64,000 nt of DNA from Lachnospiraceae bacterium (lineage in GTDB: Bacteria > Bacillota > Clostridia > Lachnospirales > Lachnospiraceae), in NCBI GenBank assembly GCA_022510705.1, contig JAFLSX010000002.1, positions 1 to 64,000 on the forward strand, in the 5' to 3' direction. Shown piece by piece: positions 24,884 through 34,750 of the stretch (its first letter is position 1; each line of letters begins with the position of its first letter). The notes under the pieces were generated by a model. The model searched no databases, had not been told where the DNA came from, and saw only the letters and a program-made list of their open reading frames with translations. Position numbers and translations under genes: made by a program.

Positions 24884-25080
24884 AACCTGGAATGCACGAT
24901 AACTCTTGTTCATTTTGAACCTACATTTACTTTAAACGGGATTCCTATATTGTCATGTGGCTGTCAAGCCTCCACTCGAAAGAGGATTGCAGGGGAAGGC
25001 AAAAGCATGATTGCGGTCACCCACCTAGCATTGCTAGGAGTCAAAAGACAAGAGCCGGCATTTTGGGGTACATAAGATAA
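24884..25080 (+). ncRNA. ssrS: Probable 6S RNA
   Basis: A roughly 190-base transcript lies between a strong promoter and an intrinsic terminator. Its ends can pair: ACCTGGAATGC (24885-24895) with GCATTTTGGGGT (25058-25069), and CTCTTGT (24903-24909) with ACAAGAG (25048-25054). An unpaired middle stretch follows on the 5' side. On the 3' side a small hairpin CCTAGC/GCTAGG (25024-25038) lies after GGTCACCCA, and an apical stem with CTC-GAAA-GAG sits in the centre. This rod with a central bubble and a 3'-side bubble hairpin is the 6S architecture, which mimics an open promoter and holds sigma-A RNA polymerase. Assignment is by structure only; another small RNA is possible. Confidence 0.7.
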
Positions 25081-25109
25081 AAAAGAGCAGCTGAGCGGCT
25101 GCTCTTTTT
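25081..25109 (+). terminator. Terminator of the probable 6S RNA
   Basis: AAAAGAGCAGC (25081-25091) pairs with GCTGCTCTTTT (25098-25108) and runs into T5. It leaves only about 25 bases before the next ATG. Confidence 0.88.
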
Positions 25110-25133
25110 GCAAAATAATGGCTGGGAGGGAAA

Positions 25134-27023
25134 ATGCAAAGAAAAGCCATCTTATGTATTATTGGAATCCTATTATTGTTTTTGATCGGTTTAGCGGGGG
25201 TATCCGAAAAAAAGAAAATAGAGGAGTGGGAGCCGGCGGAGGAGAAAGAAGAACCCCACCAGCCGGTGGTGGAGATATTTACCAATGTCTATTTGACGGA
25301 CCTGACTAATACATATCTTTCCTTTTTCGACGGTGAAGAAAAAACCTATCCCTTGGCGGAGAACAAAGTGTTAAAGGATACGGCATTGGGACTGGAAGGA
25401 AGTCTTGTGGATATTACCGTTACAGACGGGGCTATCACGGGGGCAGATATAAGAGGATCGGAAAAAGTGAGCGGGAAAGTGCTGGGAGTGGAATCCGGAA
25501 AGGGCGTAGAACTGGAAGGTTTCGGCTTTTTGCCTTTTTCTGAAGATGTACGTTTTTTTATGCTTTATGGAGGCTTACGTTTAGGAACTGAGCAGGATAT
25601 ACGAATCGGATATCAATTTGCGGATTTTGTACTGGAGGATGGAAGAATCTGCGGCGTCTTACTGACTGCGGATGAAACCATGGAATATATACGAGTACTG
25701 ATTAAAACGAGTGATTATGCCGGAAACTATCATGAGGCGGCAGCATTGTCCTGTGACGTGGATTATGTGCTGCTCTATGAGAGGGACGGAGTTGTGAGTG
25801 AGGAAGCTTACAGGGCGGGTGAGAGTATTACAGTGACACCTGAGAGCATATATTTTGCAGAGGGATCTACCGGACGAATACAGATTATTCCATCGGCCCT
25901 CACCGGTAAGATCAGTCTGTTATCCGTAACCAGGAGTCAGGGAACACCGGCTTATAGGGGGACTCTGGAAATCTCTTGTGTGGATGGGAGATTAATTATC
26001 ATCAATGAATTGCTTCTGGAAGAATATCTGTATGCGGTAGTGCCCAGCGAAATGCCATCGAGTTATCCGATAGAGGCGCTAAAAGCACAGGCTATCTGTG
26101 CCAGAACATATGCCTATGCCCGTATGCTGCGTCCGGGCTTGCCGGGACTTGGTGCCCATGTGGATGACAGCACCGGTTATCAGGTATATAATAATATTTT
26201 AGAACAGAACAGCACTACCACTGCGGTACGGGAAACCACGGGGCAACTTTTGTACGCTTCTGACGGCAGTCTGGTAGATGCCTATTATTATTCCACTTCC
26301 TGCGGTTTTGGTTCCGACGAACATGTTTGGAAGTCGGAATCGGCACCGGAACTTCCCTATCTATCCGCTTGCTCTATCAGTGAAGCAGGGATGACAGGAG
26401 CAGCCCTACTCTATACGGCGGAAAGTATGACGGAGGAATCTGTCTTTGCCAGTTTTCTAAAAGAACCGCCGGAATCGGATTTTGAGAGAGAAGAGCCCTG
26501 GTATCGTTGGAGTTATGAGGTGAAAAATCTGAATACTGACAGAATGTTAGAGATGCTGCAGAGCAGATATACAGTGAATAACAGACTGGTACTTACCCTG
26601 CAGGATGGGGAATATGTCAGTGTACCCATTGAGAAGCTTGGCAGTATAAAGGCCATTACTGTCTTAATGAGAAATGCGGGCGGCGTAGCGGATGAACTGT
26701 TGATTGAGAGCAGCACAGGTACATACAAGGTGATTTCGGAATTAAATATCCGGTATGTGCTGTGTGACGGTAAAACAAAGGTATGCAGACAGGATGGCAG
26801 CGAAGTGGCAATGGCAAGTTTACTTCCCAGTGCATTTTTTATTATTACGCCTGTCTATGAGGGGGAAAATATGAAGGGCTATCAGCTTTTGGGCGGCGGA
26901 TTCGGCCATGGAGCGGGGATGTCCCAGAATGGTGCCAGGGCCATGGCTTCATCCGGCTACAGTGCAGAAGAAATATTGGGATTTTTTTATAGAGACAGTA
27001 CGGTACGGAGAATAGGACAGTAA
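25134..27023 (+). CDS. SpoIID/LytB domain protein
   Basis: A 629-residue exported protein. An N-terminal helix (ILCIIGILLLFLIGLAGV) acts as signal or anchor. After about 260 residues of unrecognised beta-rich sequence comes the SpoIID domain: LLLEEYLYAVVPSEMPSSYP, IEALKAQAICARTYAYARML, YYYSTSCGFG, and at the end GGGFGHGAGMSQNGARAMA. SpoIID is a lytic transglycosylase that trims peptidoglycan stems during forespore engulfment; longer homologues also work as amidase enhancers. No separate promoter fits between the 6S terminator and the ATG. The stop overlaps the yihY start by one base. Confidence 0.88.
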   Translation: MQRKAILCIIGILLLFLIGLAGVSEKKKIEEWEPAEEKEEPHQPVVEIFTNVYLTDLTNTYLSFFDGEEKTYPLAENKVLKDTALGLEGSLVDITVTDGAITGADIRGSEKVSGKVLGVESGKGVELEGFGFLPFSEDVRFFMLYGGLRLGTEQDIRIGYQFADFVLEDGRICGVLLTADETMEYIRVLIKTSDYAGNYHEAAALSCDVDYVLLYERDGVVSEEAYRAGESITVTPESIYFAEGSTGRIQIIPSALTGKISLLSVTRSQGTPAYRGTLEISCVDGRLIIINELLLEEYLYAVVPSEMPSSYPIEALKAQAICARTYAYARMLRPGLPGLGAHVDDSTGYQVYNNILEQNSTTTAVRETTGQLLYASDGSLVDAYYYSTSCGFGSDEHVWKSESAPELPYLSACSISEAGMTGAALLYTAESMTEESVFASFLKEPPESDFEREEPWYRWSYEVKNLNTDRMLEMLQSRYTVNNRLVLTLQDGEYVSVPIEKLGSIKAITVLMRNAGGVADELLIESSTGTYKVISELNIRYVLCDGKTKVCRQDGSEVAMASLLPSAFFIITPVYEGENMKGYQLLGGGFGHGAGMSQNGARAMASSGYSAEEILGFFYRDSTVRRIGQ

Positions 27024-27850
27024 TGCGAAAACTGTATTTGATGATTCAGGATTTTCAGAAGGAAATGAATAAAAAGAATATTAGTTCTTTTGCGGCCAGC
27101 ATGGCCTTTTTCCTGTTTCTTTCTCTGGTTCCCATGATGATTTTAGTCTGTGCGATCCTGCCATATACTTCGTTAACGGAGCAGAATCTGGTGAATTTGA
27201 TCACGGAGTTTACTGTAGATGCTTTAGATCCTCTGATCAGCAATGTGATCGCGGATGTATATGATAAATCCGTAGGTATTCTTTCCATAGCTGCCATTAC
27301 TACACTCTGGTCGGCTTCCAAAGGGATCCTGGCGCTTATTAGGGGGCTGAATGAAGTCAATGAGGTGGAGGAACAGCGGAATTATTTGATCCTTCGTACA
27401 TTGGCCTCTTTCTATACAGTTATTATGATCGTGATACTGATATTGTCCTTAGCGATCAATGTCTTTGGCAATGTACTGTTAGACATTATTCTGGCAAAAG
27501 TGCCGGAAACCCGAATTGTGGTAGATCTTTTTATGAACTTTCGCTTTTTGGCGGTATGGCTGGTGCTTACGGTGCTCTTTACCACTATTTATACCTATGT
27601 GCCTAACAAGAAGCTGCGCTTTAAAATGCAGCTTCCGGGTGCAGTGTTTTCGGCAGTGGTCTGGAGTCTTTTCTCCTATTTCTTTTCCCTCTATGTGGAG
27701 AGGACTGACAGCTTCAACACCTATGGCAGTCTGTCCATTATTGTGATCATAATGCTATGGCTGTATTTTGGTATGTATATACTTTTGATCGGTGCTCAGC
27801 TCAACTGGTTTTTTGAACCGGAGTATACAAAATGGTATGGGGAAAAGTAA
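27023..27850 (+). CDS. YihY/BrkB family membrane protein
   Basis: A 275-residue integral membrane protein with about six hydrophobic helices. The conserved SSFAASMAFFLFLSLVPMMI opening, LWSASKGILALIRGLNEVN, and LPGAVFSAVVWSLFSYFFSL with YGSLSIIVIIMLWLYFGMYI identify the YihY/BrkB family (formerly called RNase BN). Its biochemical role remains unknown. It is coupled to the SpoIID-like gene through a TAATG overlap. Confidence 0.9.
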   Translation: MRKLYLMIQDFQKEMNKKNISSFAASMAFFLFLSLVPMMILVCAILPYTSLTEQNLVNLITEFTVDALDPLISNVIADVYDKSVGILSIAAITTLWSASKGILALIRGLNEVNEVEEQRNYLILRTLASFYTVIMIVILILSLAINVFGNVLLDIILAKVPETRIVVDLFMNFRFLAVWLVLTVLFTTIYTYVPNKKLRFKMQLPGAVFSAVVWSLFSYFFSLYVERTDSFNTYGSLSIIVIIMLWLYFGMYILLIGAQLNWFFEPEYTKWYGEK

Positions 27851-27858
27851 GATTTTTC

Positions 27859-27887
27859 TTGACTTTTTTATAGGGGCTGATTACAAT
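27859..27887 (+). promoter_or_regulatory. Sigma-A promoter of the pheST operon
   Basis: TTGACT (27859-27864), 17-base spacer, TACAAT (27882-27887). It feeds the T-box leader. Confidence 0.82.
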
Positions 27888-27893
27888 ATTTTT

Positions 27894-28176
27894 AGTGTAA
27901 AGGCAAAGAAGGTGTTAGTAGCCATTCATTTTCTTTCAGAGAGAGGAAGTCACCGGCTGTAAGCTTCCTTAAGTACGGTGAATGTGTGAATTTCCCACCG
28001 GAGCCGCCCTTTGAAATTTTACGGTGGATTACAGAGCCGTGGAAGAGTAGGTTGGGACGTGAGCGTGCGTTAAACGTAAGAGCGTCTGCTTATAGCAGGA
28101 AATTGGGTGGTACCGCGGAGAATTTCGTCCCTTGTGTATGTGTGCATGATCGCACCGCATATGCAAGGGATTTTTT
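27894..28176 (+). promoter_or_regulatory. T-box leader, probably phenylalanine-specific
   Basis: The T-box core GGGTGGTACCGCG (28105-28117) is exact. Stem I sequences precede it, with AGTA bulge-like sequence near 27971. A TTC triplet at 27992-27994 in GAATTTCCCACC is a plausible Phe specifier. The intrinsic terminator pairs TCCCTTG (28128-28134) with CAAGGGA (28164-28170) and ends in TTTTTT. Uncharged tRNA-Phe binding to the specifier and T-box bulge would favour the antiterminator and allow pheST expression. Confidence 0.92.
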
Positions 28177-28230
28177 GCGCGTAGGCATAAGGCAAGCGAA
28201 AATGCTTGCATATCCATTTGCCGCTGCCCG

Positions 28231-28270
28231 CGAACCAGCGAAACTCGCAAAGCGTGTTTCGGCTGGTTGC
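28231..28270 (+). repeat. Inverted repeat between T-box terminator and pheS
   Basis: AACCAGC (28233-28239) plus GAAAC (28240-28244) pair with GTTTC (28256-28260) plus GCTGGTT (28262-28268), a hairpin of twelve pairs with one bulged base. It lies after the T-box terminator, so it would be present only in read-through mRNA. Function unknown. Confidence 0.5.
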
Positions 28271-28310
28271 AGAAGGAAATTTTGCCACCATAAAAAGAAA
28301 GGAACCAGAT

Positions 28311-29345
28311 ATGAAAGAGAAATTAAATCAAATCAAGGAACAGGCCATTGCCCAGATTGAAGCCGTGAGTGTGCAGAGTGCACAGGCCCTGGACAAGTTA
28401 AATGACATTCGTGTCAACTATCTTGGCAAGAAGGGAGAACTGACAGCTCTTTTAAAAGGTATGAAGGATGTGGCTCCCGAGGAGAGACCCAAAGTGGGAC
28501 AGATGGTAAACGATGTGCGTGCCCAGATTGAGCAGGTTTTGGAAAAGGCCACGGAAAAGATGAAAAAGGCTGCACTGGAGGGCCTGCTGGCGGCTGAGAA
28601 AATTGATGTTACGCTCCCGGCTGATAAGAGTGTGATCGGTCACAGGCATCCAAATACCATTGCATTGGAAGAGGTAGAGCGTATCTTCGTGGGAATGGGC
28701 TATGAGGTTGTGGAAGGTCCGGAGATAGAAAAGGATTATTATAATTTTGAAGCTCTGAATATTCCTGATGATCATCCGGCTAAGGATGAACAGGATACTT
28801 TTTATATTAACGGTGATATTCTGCTGCGTACCCAGACTTCCGGAACACAGGTACATGAGCTGGAGAAGGGCAGACTGCCCATCCGTATGCTGGCACCCGG
28901 CAGAGTATTTCGTTCGGACGAAGTGGATGCTACCCATTCTCCCTGTTTTCATCAGATAGAGGGTCTGGTAGTGGATAAAGGCATTACCTTCGCCGATCTA
29001 AAGGGAACGCTGGCGGAGTTTGCCAAAGAGCTTTTTGGGGAGGAAACCAAAGTGAAATTCCGTCCTCATCATTTTCCTTTCACAGAGCCTTCTGCAGAGA
29101 TGGATGTTACTTGTTTTAAATGCGGGGGCAGTGGCTGCCGTTTTTGTAAGGGCAGTGGCTGGATAGAGATATTAGGCTGCGGTATGGTACATCCCCATGT
29201 ACTTCAGATGAGCGGTGTGGATCCTGAGGAATACACGGGCTTTGCTTTTGGTGTGGGACTGGAGCGTATTGCCCTCTTAAAATATGAAATTGACGACATG
29301 CGTCTTATGTATGAAAACGATATTCGTTTTCTGAAGCAGTTTTAA
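28311..29345 (+). CDS. pheS: Phenylalanine-tRNA ligase alpha subunit
   Basis: A 344-residue catalytic subunit of the (alpha-beta)2 synthetase that charges tRNA-Phe. An N-terminal coiled coil (about residues 1-85) is followed by class II motifs: DEVDATHSPCFHQIEGLVVD (motif 2 region), the cysteine knot CFKCGGSGCRFCKGSGW and motif 3 in GFAFGVGLERIALLKYEID. A longer in-frame start at 28206 overlaps the leader hairpin. AGAAAGGA before the ATG at 28311 sets the start. Eighteen bases separate it from pheT. Confidence 0.96.
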   Translation: MKEKLNQIKEQAIAQIEAVSVQSAQALDKLNDIRVNYLGKKGELTALLKGMKDVAPEERPKVGQMVNDVRAQIEQVLEKATEKMKKAALEGLLAAEKIDVTLPADKSVIGHRHPNTIALEEVERIFVGMGYEVVEGPEIEKDYYNFEALNIPDDHPAKDEQDTFYINGDILLRTQTSGTQVHELEKGRLPIRMLAPGRVFRSDEVDATHSPCFHQIEGLVVDKGITFADLKGTLAEFAKELFGEETKVKFRPHHFPFTEPSAEMDVTCFKCGGSGCRFCKGSGWIEILGCGMVHPHVLQMSGVDPEEYTGFAFGVGLERIALLKYEIDDMRLMYENDIRFLKQF

Positions 29346-29363
29346 GGCGGAAAGGAGTAGGAG

Positions 29364-31796
29364 ATGAATACAGCATTATCATGGATTAAAGCATATGTAC
29401 CCGAGTTAGAATGTACGGATCAGGAATACTGCGACAGGATGACGCTAAGCGGTACCAAAGTAGAAGGTTATGCCAGACTGGATAAAAATCTGGAAAAAAT
29501 AGTGGTGGGTGAGATCAAGAAAATTGATAAGCATCCCGATGCAGACAAATTAATTGTTTGTCAAGTAAATATCGGCAGTGAAGAGATACAGATCGTAACC
29601 GGTGCACCCAATGTAAAAGAGGGGGATAAGGTTCCTGTTGTTTTGGACGGCGGCAGAGTGGCCGGAGGTCACGATGGCGGTCCGCTTCCGGAAGAAGGTA
29701 TTAAGATCAAAGCCGGCAAGTTAAGAGGAGTGGAGTCAAACGGTATGATGTGCTCCATTGAGGAATTGGGGTCTTCTAAGGATATGTATCCGGAAGCGCC
29801 GGAAAACGGTATCTATATTCTGCCTACGGATGCTATACCGGGTGAGGATGCGGTGGCACTTTTAGGTATGCGTGATACGGTTTTCGAGTATGAAGTTACC
29901 AGTAACCGTGTAGACTGCTACAGTGTTTTGGGAATTGCCAGGGAAGCGGCTGTTACCTTTGGTAAACCTTTCCTGCCGCCGATAGTTGAGGTAAAGGAAA
30001 ACAGTGAGGATGTTAATGATTATGTGAGCGTAGAGGTGGAGGATAGTGAGCTTTGCAGCAGATACTGTGCAAGGGTATGTACCAATATTAAAATTGCACC
30101 GTCTCCCGAATGGATGCAGAGAAGATTGGCGGCAAGCGGCATTCGTCCCATCAATAACTTAGTAGATATTACCAATTACGTGATGGAAGAATACGGACAG
30201 CCCATGCACGCATTCGATCTGGATACTGTGGCAGGACATAAGATCATCGTACGCAGAGCAAAAGACGGAGAGGAATTCCAGACGCTGGACGGCCAGATAC
30301 GGAAGCTGGATAAGGATATCTTAATGATATGCGATGCGGAAAAGGAAATCGGTATTGCGGGTATCATGGGCGGTGAAAATTCCAAAATTACAGACAGTGT
30401 CAAAACGGTATTGTTTGAGGCTGCTACTTTTAACGGACCCAATATCAGAAAGTCAGCTAAGAGGCTGGGACTGCGTACCGACGCTTCCGGCAAGTTTGAG
30501 AAGGGCCTGGATCCTGTCAATGCGCGTGAGGCCATTGACAGAGCCTGTCAGCTGATTCAGGAATTAGGCTGTGGCGAGGTAGTAGGAGGTACGGTGGATG
30601 TATGCGCATCCCTTTCTCCTTTGCGTGTGCTGCCTTTTGAGCCTAAGAAATACAATGAACTGCTGGGTACCGAAGTGTCTGATGAGCAGATGCTTTCCAT
30701 TTTTGAAAAGCTCGGTATCCGCATTATGAAAGGTGCGGATGGACAAATTGATCTGGAGATTCCTTCTTTTAGACAGGATTTGCTTAGCAGAGCCGATTTA
30801 GCGGAAGAAGTAGCAAGATTCTACGGCTATGACAAGATTCCGGTGACTCTGCCTAAGAGCAGTTCGACTACTGGAAAGCTCTCTTTCAAGCTCCGTATAG
30901 AGCAGAAGGCCAGGGACATTGCAGAATACTGCGGATTCTCCCAAGGTATGAGCTATTCCTTTGAAAGTCCCAAGGTATTCGATAAATTAATGTTGGATGC
31001 AGAAGATAAGACCAGAGAAGCTATTACCATATCAAATCCCTTAGGAGAGGATTTCTCCATCATGAGAACCATCTCCTTAAATGGTATGCTCCTTAGTCTG
31101 TCTACCAACTACAACAGAAGAAATAAGGACGTGCGCCTCTATGAATTAGGCAATATTTATATACCGAAGGCACTGCCGCTTACGGAACTGCCGGATGAGA
31201 GAATGCAGTTTACGCTGGGCTTTTACGGAAACGGCAATTTCTATACTTTAAAGGGCGTAGTTGAGGAATTTTTGGAGAGTATAGGAATAACAGAAAAACT
31301 CACCTGTGATCCTGCAGCAGGGAAAAATTTCCTGCATCCCGGCCGGCAGGCCAATATCTTGTATAAAGGCCAGCTGTTGGGTTATCTCGGTGAGGTACAT
31401 CCTTTGGTTTGTGAGAATTACTCCATTGGAACAAAGGCCTATGTGGCGGTAATTGATATGCCCTCGGTATTGCCTTTTGCAACCTTTGACCGCAAGTATG
31501 AGGGCATTGCAAAATATCCTGCAATTACCAGAGATATTTCCATGGTGGTGGAAAAGACGGTGCTGGCGGGAGAGATTGAGGATGTGATTGCACAGCGGGG
31601 CGGTAAGCTTTTAGAGTCCTACAGTCTGTTCGATGTTTATGAAGGGAACCAGATTAAAGAGGGTTACAGATCCATGGCATATACCATTTCTTTTAGGGCT
31701 AAGGACAGAACCTTAGAGGAAGCGGATGTATCGGGAGCCATGAAGAAGATCCTAAACGGATTAGAGCAGCTGGGAGCACAGCTGCGTGATAAATAG
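29364..31796 (+). CDS. pheT: Phenylalanine-tRNA ligase beta subunit
   Basis: An 810-residue subunit. Domains in order: an N-terminal tRNA-binding OB fold (about residues 40-150; HPDADKLIVCQVNIGSEEIQ), the B3/B4 editing domain that removes Tyr-tRNA-Phe, a B5 domain (about 400-475), a catalytic-like core and the C-terminal anticodon-binding FDX-ACB domain (YPAITRDISMVVEK). Normal length, intact. GGAAAGGAG precedes the ATG. Confidence 0.96.
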   Translation: MNTALSWIKAYVPELECTDQEYCDRMTLSGTKVEGYARLDKNLEKIVVGEIKKIDKHPDADKLIVCQVNIGSEEIQIVTGAPNVKEGDKVPVVLDGGRVAGGHDGGPLPEEGIKIKAGKLRGVESNGMMCSIEELGSSKDMYPEAPENGIYILPTDAIPGEDAVALLGMRDTVFEYEVTSNRVDCYSVLGIAREAAVTFGKPFLPPIVEVKENSEDVNDYVSVEVEDSELCSRYCARVCTNIKIAPSPEWMQRRLAASGIRPINNLVDITNYVMEEYGQPMHAFDLDTVAGHKIIVRRAKDGEEFQTLDGQIRKLDKDILMICDAEKEIGIAGIMGGENSKITDSVKTVLFEAATFNGPNIRKSAKRLGLRTDASGKFEKGLDPVNAREAIDRACQLIQELGCGEVVGGTVDVCASLSPLRVLPFEPKKYNELLGTEVSDEQMLSIFEKLGIRIMKGADGQIDLEIPSFRQDLLSRADLAEEVARFYGYDKIPVTLPKSSSTTGKLSFKLRIEQKARDIAEYCGFSQGMSYSFESPKVFDKLMLDAEDKTREAITISNPLGEDFSIMRTISLNGMLLSLSTNYNRRNKDVRLYELGNIYIPKALPLTELPDERMQFTLGFYGNGNFYTLKGVVEEFLESIGITEKLTCDPAAGKNFLHPGRQANILYKGQLLGYLGEVHPLVCENYSIGTKAYVAVIDMPSVLPFATFDRKYEGIAKYPAITRDISMVVEKTVLAGEIEDVIAQRGGKLLESYSLFDVYEGNQIKEGYRSMAYTISFRAKDRTLEEADVSGAMKKILNGLEQLGAQLRDK

Positions 31797-31816
31797 AGAA
31801 AGGAAGAGGTTTGGAT

Positions 31817-33238
31817 ATGGAAAGAAAGAATTTATGGGAAACCTATGATGCTAAGCAGTTAAAAGAATTAGAAAAACTTTGTGCAGAATACAGAGATTTT
31901 CTGGATAAGGGAAAGACGGAAAGAGAATGTATTGACACGATTGTCAATATGTTGGATCAAGCCGGATATGTAGAACTGCAAAAAGCCGTGGCTGCAGGAA
32001 AGAAGTTAAAGCAGGGTGACAAGGTATATGCAGTATGGATGAACAAGTCCATTGCGATTTATCAGCTTGGCAGCAAGCCGATAGAGGACGGATTGAATAT
32101 CTTGGGAGCCCATATTGATTCCCCCAGAATGGATGTAAAGCAGAATCCTCTCTATGAGGATGGAGGATTTGCCTATCTGGATACCCACTATTACGGCGGT
32201 GTTAAGAAATATCAGTGGGTAACCATTCCGCTTGCGCTGCACGGTGTCATTGTGAAGAAGGATGGAACTACAGTGGAACTCAATATCGGGGAAGAGGAAG
32301 ATGATCCCGTATTCTTTGTCTCCGATCTGCTGATACATCTGGCAGGAGAGCAGTTAGAGAAAAAGGCTTCCAAGGTAATAGAGGGAGAAGCGCTGGATCT
32401 GATCGTGGGAAACAAGCCCTTAGTACTTGAACCCGGAAAAGAGAAGGATGCAGATAAAAAAGAGGCAAAGGAAGCTGTTAAAGCGGGCGTTCTGGATATA
32501 TTAAAGAATACCTACGGTGTGGAGGAAGAGGATTTTATCTCGGCGGAATTGGAAATCGTACCCGCCGGAAAGGCAAGAGAGGCAGGCCTGGATCGAAGCA
32601 TGGTTTTAGCATACGGACAGGACGACAGAGTCTGTGCCTATACTTCCTTAAAGGCTATGCTGGATACGAAGAAGACGGAGCGGACCATGTGCTGTATTTT
32701 GGTAGATAAAGAAGAGATCGGTTCCGTGGGCGCTACCGGTATGCAGTCTAAATTCTTTGAAAATTCTCTGGCGGAGCTGATGGCCCTGGCGGGAGAATAC
32801 AGTGAGCTGGCTTTAAGAAGAGCACTGGCACGCTCCTGTATGCTTTCTTCCGATGTCAGTGCCGGATTTGACCCGAATTTTGCCTCCAGCTTTGAAAAGA
32901 AAAATGCCGCATTCTTAGGAAACGGTATGGTATTTAATAAGTTTACGGGGTCAAGAGGCAAATCCGGATCCAACGACGCCAATGCGGAATTCATGGCCCA
33001 TATCAGAGGTATTTTTGATAAAAAGAACATTCACTTCCAGACTGCCGAGTTAGGCAAGGTAGATGTGGGCGGCGGCGGAACCATCGCTTACATTCTGGCC
33101 CTCTATGGCATGAACGTGATCGACAGCGGTGTGGCAGTGTTAAATATGCATGCACCCTGGGAGGCTACCAGCAAGGCGGATATCTACGAAACCTACCGTG
33201 GCTATAAAGCCTTTGTCGAAGGGGCCAGTCTGACATGA
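31817..33238 (+). CDS. M18 family aminopeptidase
   Basis: A 473-residue zinc aminopeptidase (aspartyl aminopeptidase-like). Metal and catalytic residues are visible in [68 protein letters not shown] and the late [16 protein letters not shown]. The family removes N-terminal residues, often acidic, in peptide recycling. AGGAAGAGG is seven bases before the ATG at 31817; a TTG two codons earlier is less likely. Its stop overlaps the queA ATG (ATGA), so the two are coupled. Confidence 0.92.
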   Translation: MERKNLWETYDAKQLKELEKLCAEYRDFLDKGKTERECIDTIVNMLDQAGYVELQKAVAAGKKLKQGDKVYAVWMNKSIAIYQLGSKPIEDGLNILGAHIDSPRMDVKQNPLYEDGGFAYLDTHYYGGVKKYQWVTIPLALHGVIVKKDGTTVELNIGEEEDDPVFFVSDLLIHLAGEQLEKKASKVIEGEALDLIVGNKPLVLEPGKEKDADKKEAKEAVKAGVLDILKNTYGVEEEDFISAELEIVPAGKAREAGLDRSMVLAYGQDDRVCAYTSLKAMLDTKKTERTMCCILVDKEEIGSVGATGMQSKFFENSLAELMALAGEYSELALRRALARSCMLSSDVSAGFDPNFASSFEKKNAAFLGNGMVFNKFTGSRGKSGSNDANAEFMAHIRGIFDKKNIHFQTAELGKVDVGGGGTIAYILALYGMNVIDSGVAVLNMHAPWEATSKADIYETYRGYKAFVEGASLT

Positions 33239-34269
33239 CAGAACTTAAAAAATCCGATTTTTATTTTGCGCTGCCCCAAGAGTTGATCGCACAGGATCCT
33301 CTTGGGGACAGATCATCATCCCGGCTGCTTTTCCTTGATAAAAAAACGGGAGAGACAGAGCATCATGTCTTTCGTGAGATAAAGGAGTATTTAAGGCCGG
33401 GAGACTGTCTGGTTTTAAACAATACCAAGGTCATACCTGCCAGACTTCTTGGAAGTAAGGAGGATACCGGCGGGACGGTGGAGGTACTGTTGTTAAATCG
33501 GCGGGAAAAAGATATCTGGGAAACATTAGTAAAGCCCGGGAAGAAGTGTAAACCCGGCACCCGTCTGGTATTTGGAGAAGGTCTGCTTAAAGGAGAGGTT
33601 TTGGATGTAGTGGAGGAGGGCAATCGACTGATTCGGTTTTCCTATGAAGGTATTTTTGAAGAAATACTGGATAGGCTGGGTGAAATGCCCTTACCTCCCT
33701 ATATAACCCACAAACTGCAGGATAAAAACCGCTATCAGACAGTGTATGCCAAATATGAGGGAAGTGCAGCAGCGCCTACGGCGGGGTTGCATTTTACCGA
33801 AGAATTGTTGGCAGAGCTTGAAAAAAAGGGAATTGCGTTGGTCTATGTAACCCTGCATGTGGGATTAGGAACATTTCGACCGGTGAAGGCTGAGAACGTG
33901 TTAGATCATCATATGCATTCCGAATATTACGAGGTGACTAAGGAAGCGGCGGATACCATTAACCGTATCAAAGCGGAAGGCGGTCGTATTATCTGTGTGG
34001 GAACTACGAGCTGTCGGACAATAGAGAGTGCGTCGGATGAAAATGGAAATGTTCGGGCTGGCTGCGGGAATACAGCAATTTTTATTTATCCCGGTTATCG
34101 GTTTAAAGTGTTGGATGCGTTGATAACCAATTTTCATCTGCCGGAGTCCACATTAGTCATGCTGGTTTCGGCGCTGGCGGGAAGAGAGCATATTCTGGCT
34201 GCTTATGAAGAGGCCGTGCGGGAGAAATACCGTTTTTTCTCCTTTGGGGATGCAATGTTTATCTATTAA
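33235..34269 (+). CDS. queA: S-adenosylmethionine:tRNA ribosyltransferase-isomerase
   Basis: A 344-residue enzyme that transfers and isomerises the ribose of SAM onto preQ1 in tRNA to make epoxyqueuosine. Conserved stretches: [73 protein letters not shown] and [20 protein letters not shown]. Full length. No tgt or queG gene is adjacent in the window. Confidence 0.95.
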   Translation: MTELKKSDFYFALPQELIAQDPLGDRSSSRLLFLDKKTGETEHHVFREIKEYLRPGDCLVLNNTKVIPARLLGSKEDTGGTVEVLLLNRREKDIWETLVKPGKKCKPGTRLVFGEGLLKGEVLDVVEEGNRLIRFSYEGIFEEILDRLGEMPLPPYITHKLQDKNRYQTVYAKYEGSAAAPTAGLHFTEELLAELEKKGIALVYVTLHVGLGTFRPVKAENVLDHHMHSEYYEVTKEAADTINRIKAEGGRIICVGTTSCRTIESASDENGNVRAGCGNTAIFIYPGYRFKVLDALITNFHLPESTLVMLVSALAGREHILAAYEEAVREKYRFFSFGDAMFIY

Positions 34270-34277
34270 GACCAAGG

Positions 34278-34306
34278 TTTACTTTTATAAAGTGTTTTGC
34301 TATAAT
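34278..34306 (+). promoter_or_regulatory. Promoter upstream of the PilZ gene
   Basis: TTTACT (34278-34283), 17-base spacer, consensus TATAAT (34301-34306), starting nine bases after queA ends. It may drive the PilZ gene and the zinc-ribbon/ABC cluster after it. Confidence 0.65.
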
Positions 34307-34351
34307 GAACATATTAATGCGGAGAAATCCGGGGAAGGTTACGGTATAAAG

Positions 34352-34687
34352 ATGGAAGAAAGAAGAAAAACGATACGAACCCAGTTACAGTCAAGTATTG
34401 TGGTGAAACGACTGGATAGCGAGAAGGAAGAAAAAGTGGGAATTGAGATTGTGGATGTTTCCAAGACCGGTGTGGGATTTCTTTGCACTGAAGCACTTAC
34501 CATTGGTGCGGTTTATGAGGCCAATCTGACAATCTGGACCAAGGACGTCCTCCATGCTATATTGGAAATTGTGAGAATAGAGAAGAAAGAAGCGGCCTTT
34601 TCCTATGGCGCAATTTTTGTAGGAATGCCGGAAATGGATGCTTCCCGTATATCAGTTTACCAAACGGTGGAAGCAAGCAAAGAATAA
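34352..34687 (+). CDS. PilZ domain protein (c-di-GMP receptor type)
   Basis: A 111-residue single-domain protein. R5-K-T-I-R9 (RxxxR) and VDVSKTGVGFLC ((D/N)xSxxG) are the two c-di-GMP contact motifs of PilZ domains, and both are intact. PilZ proteins relay cyclic di-GMP levels to motility, secretion or surface machinery. The frame is open upstream to 34205, but that part lies across queA and the promoter. The ATG at 34352 is therefore chosen, with GGGGAAGG about 13 bases before it. Sixty-three bases separate it from the zinc-ribbon gene, with no terminator between. Confidence 0.83.
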   Translation: MEERRKTIRTQLQSSIVVKRLDSEKEEKVGIEIVDVSKTGVGFLCTEALTIGAVYEANLTIWTKDVLHAILEIVRIEKKEAAFSYGAIFVGMPEMDASRISVYQTVEASKE

Positions 34688-34750
34688 ATACACACAACAA
34701 GAAAACAGTGAAGCGAAGTAATGCTGCAGACACTGATAAGGAGGATAAAT

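Noticed and set aside
24815-25075. 86-residue plus-strand open frame
   Set aside because: It lies across a promoter and a structured RNA with paired ends and a terminator; the sequence has no protein-like character.
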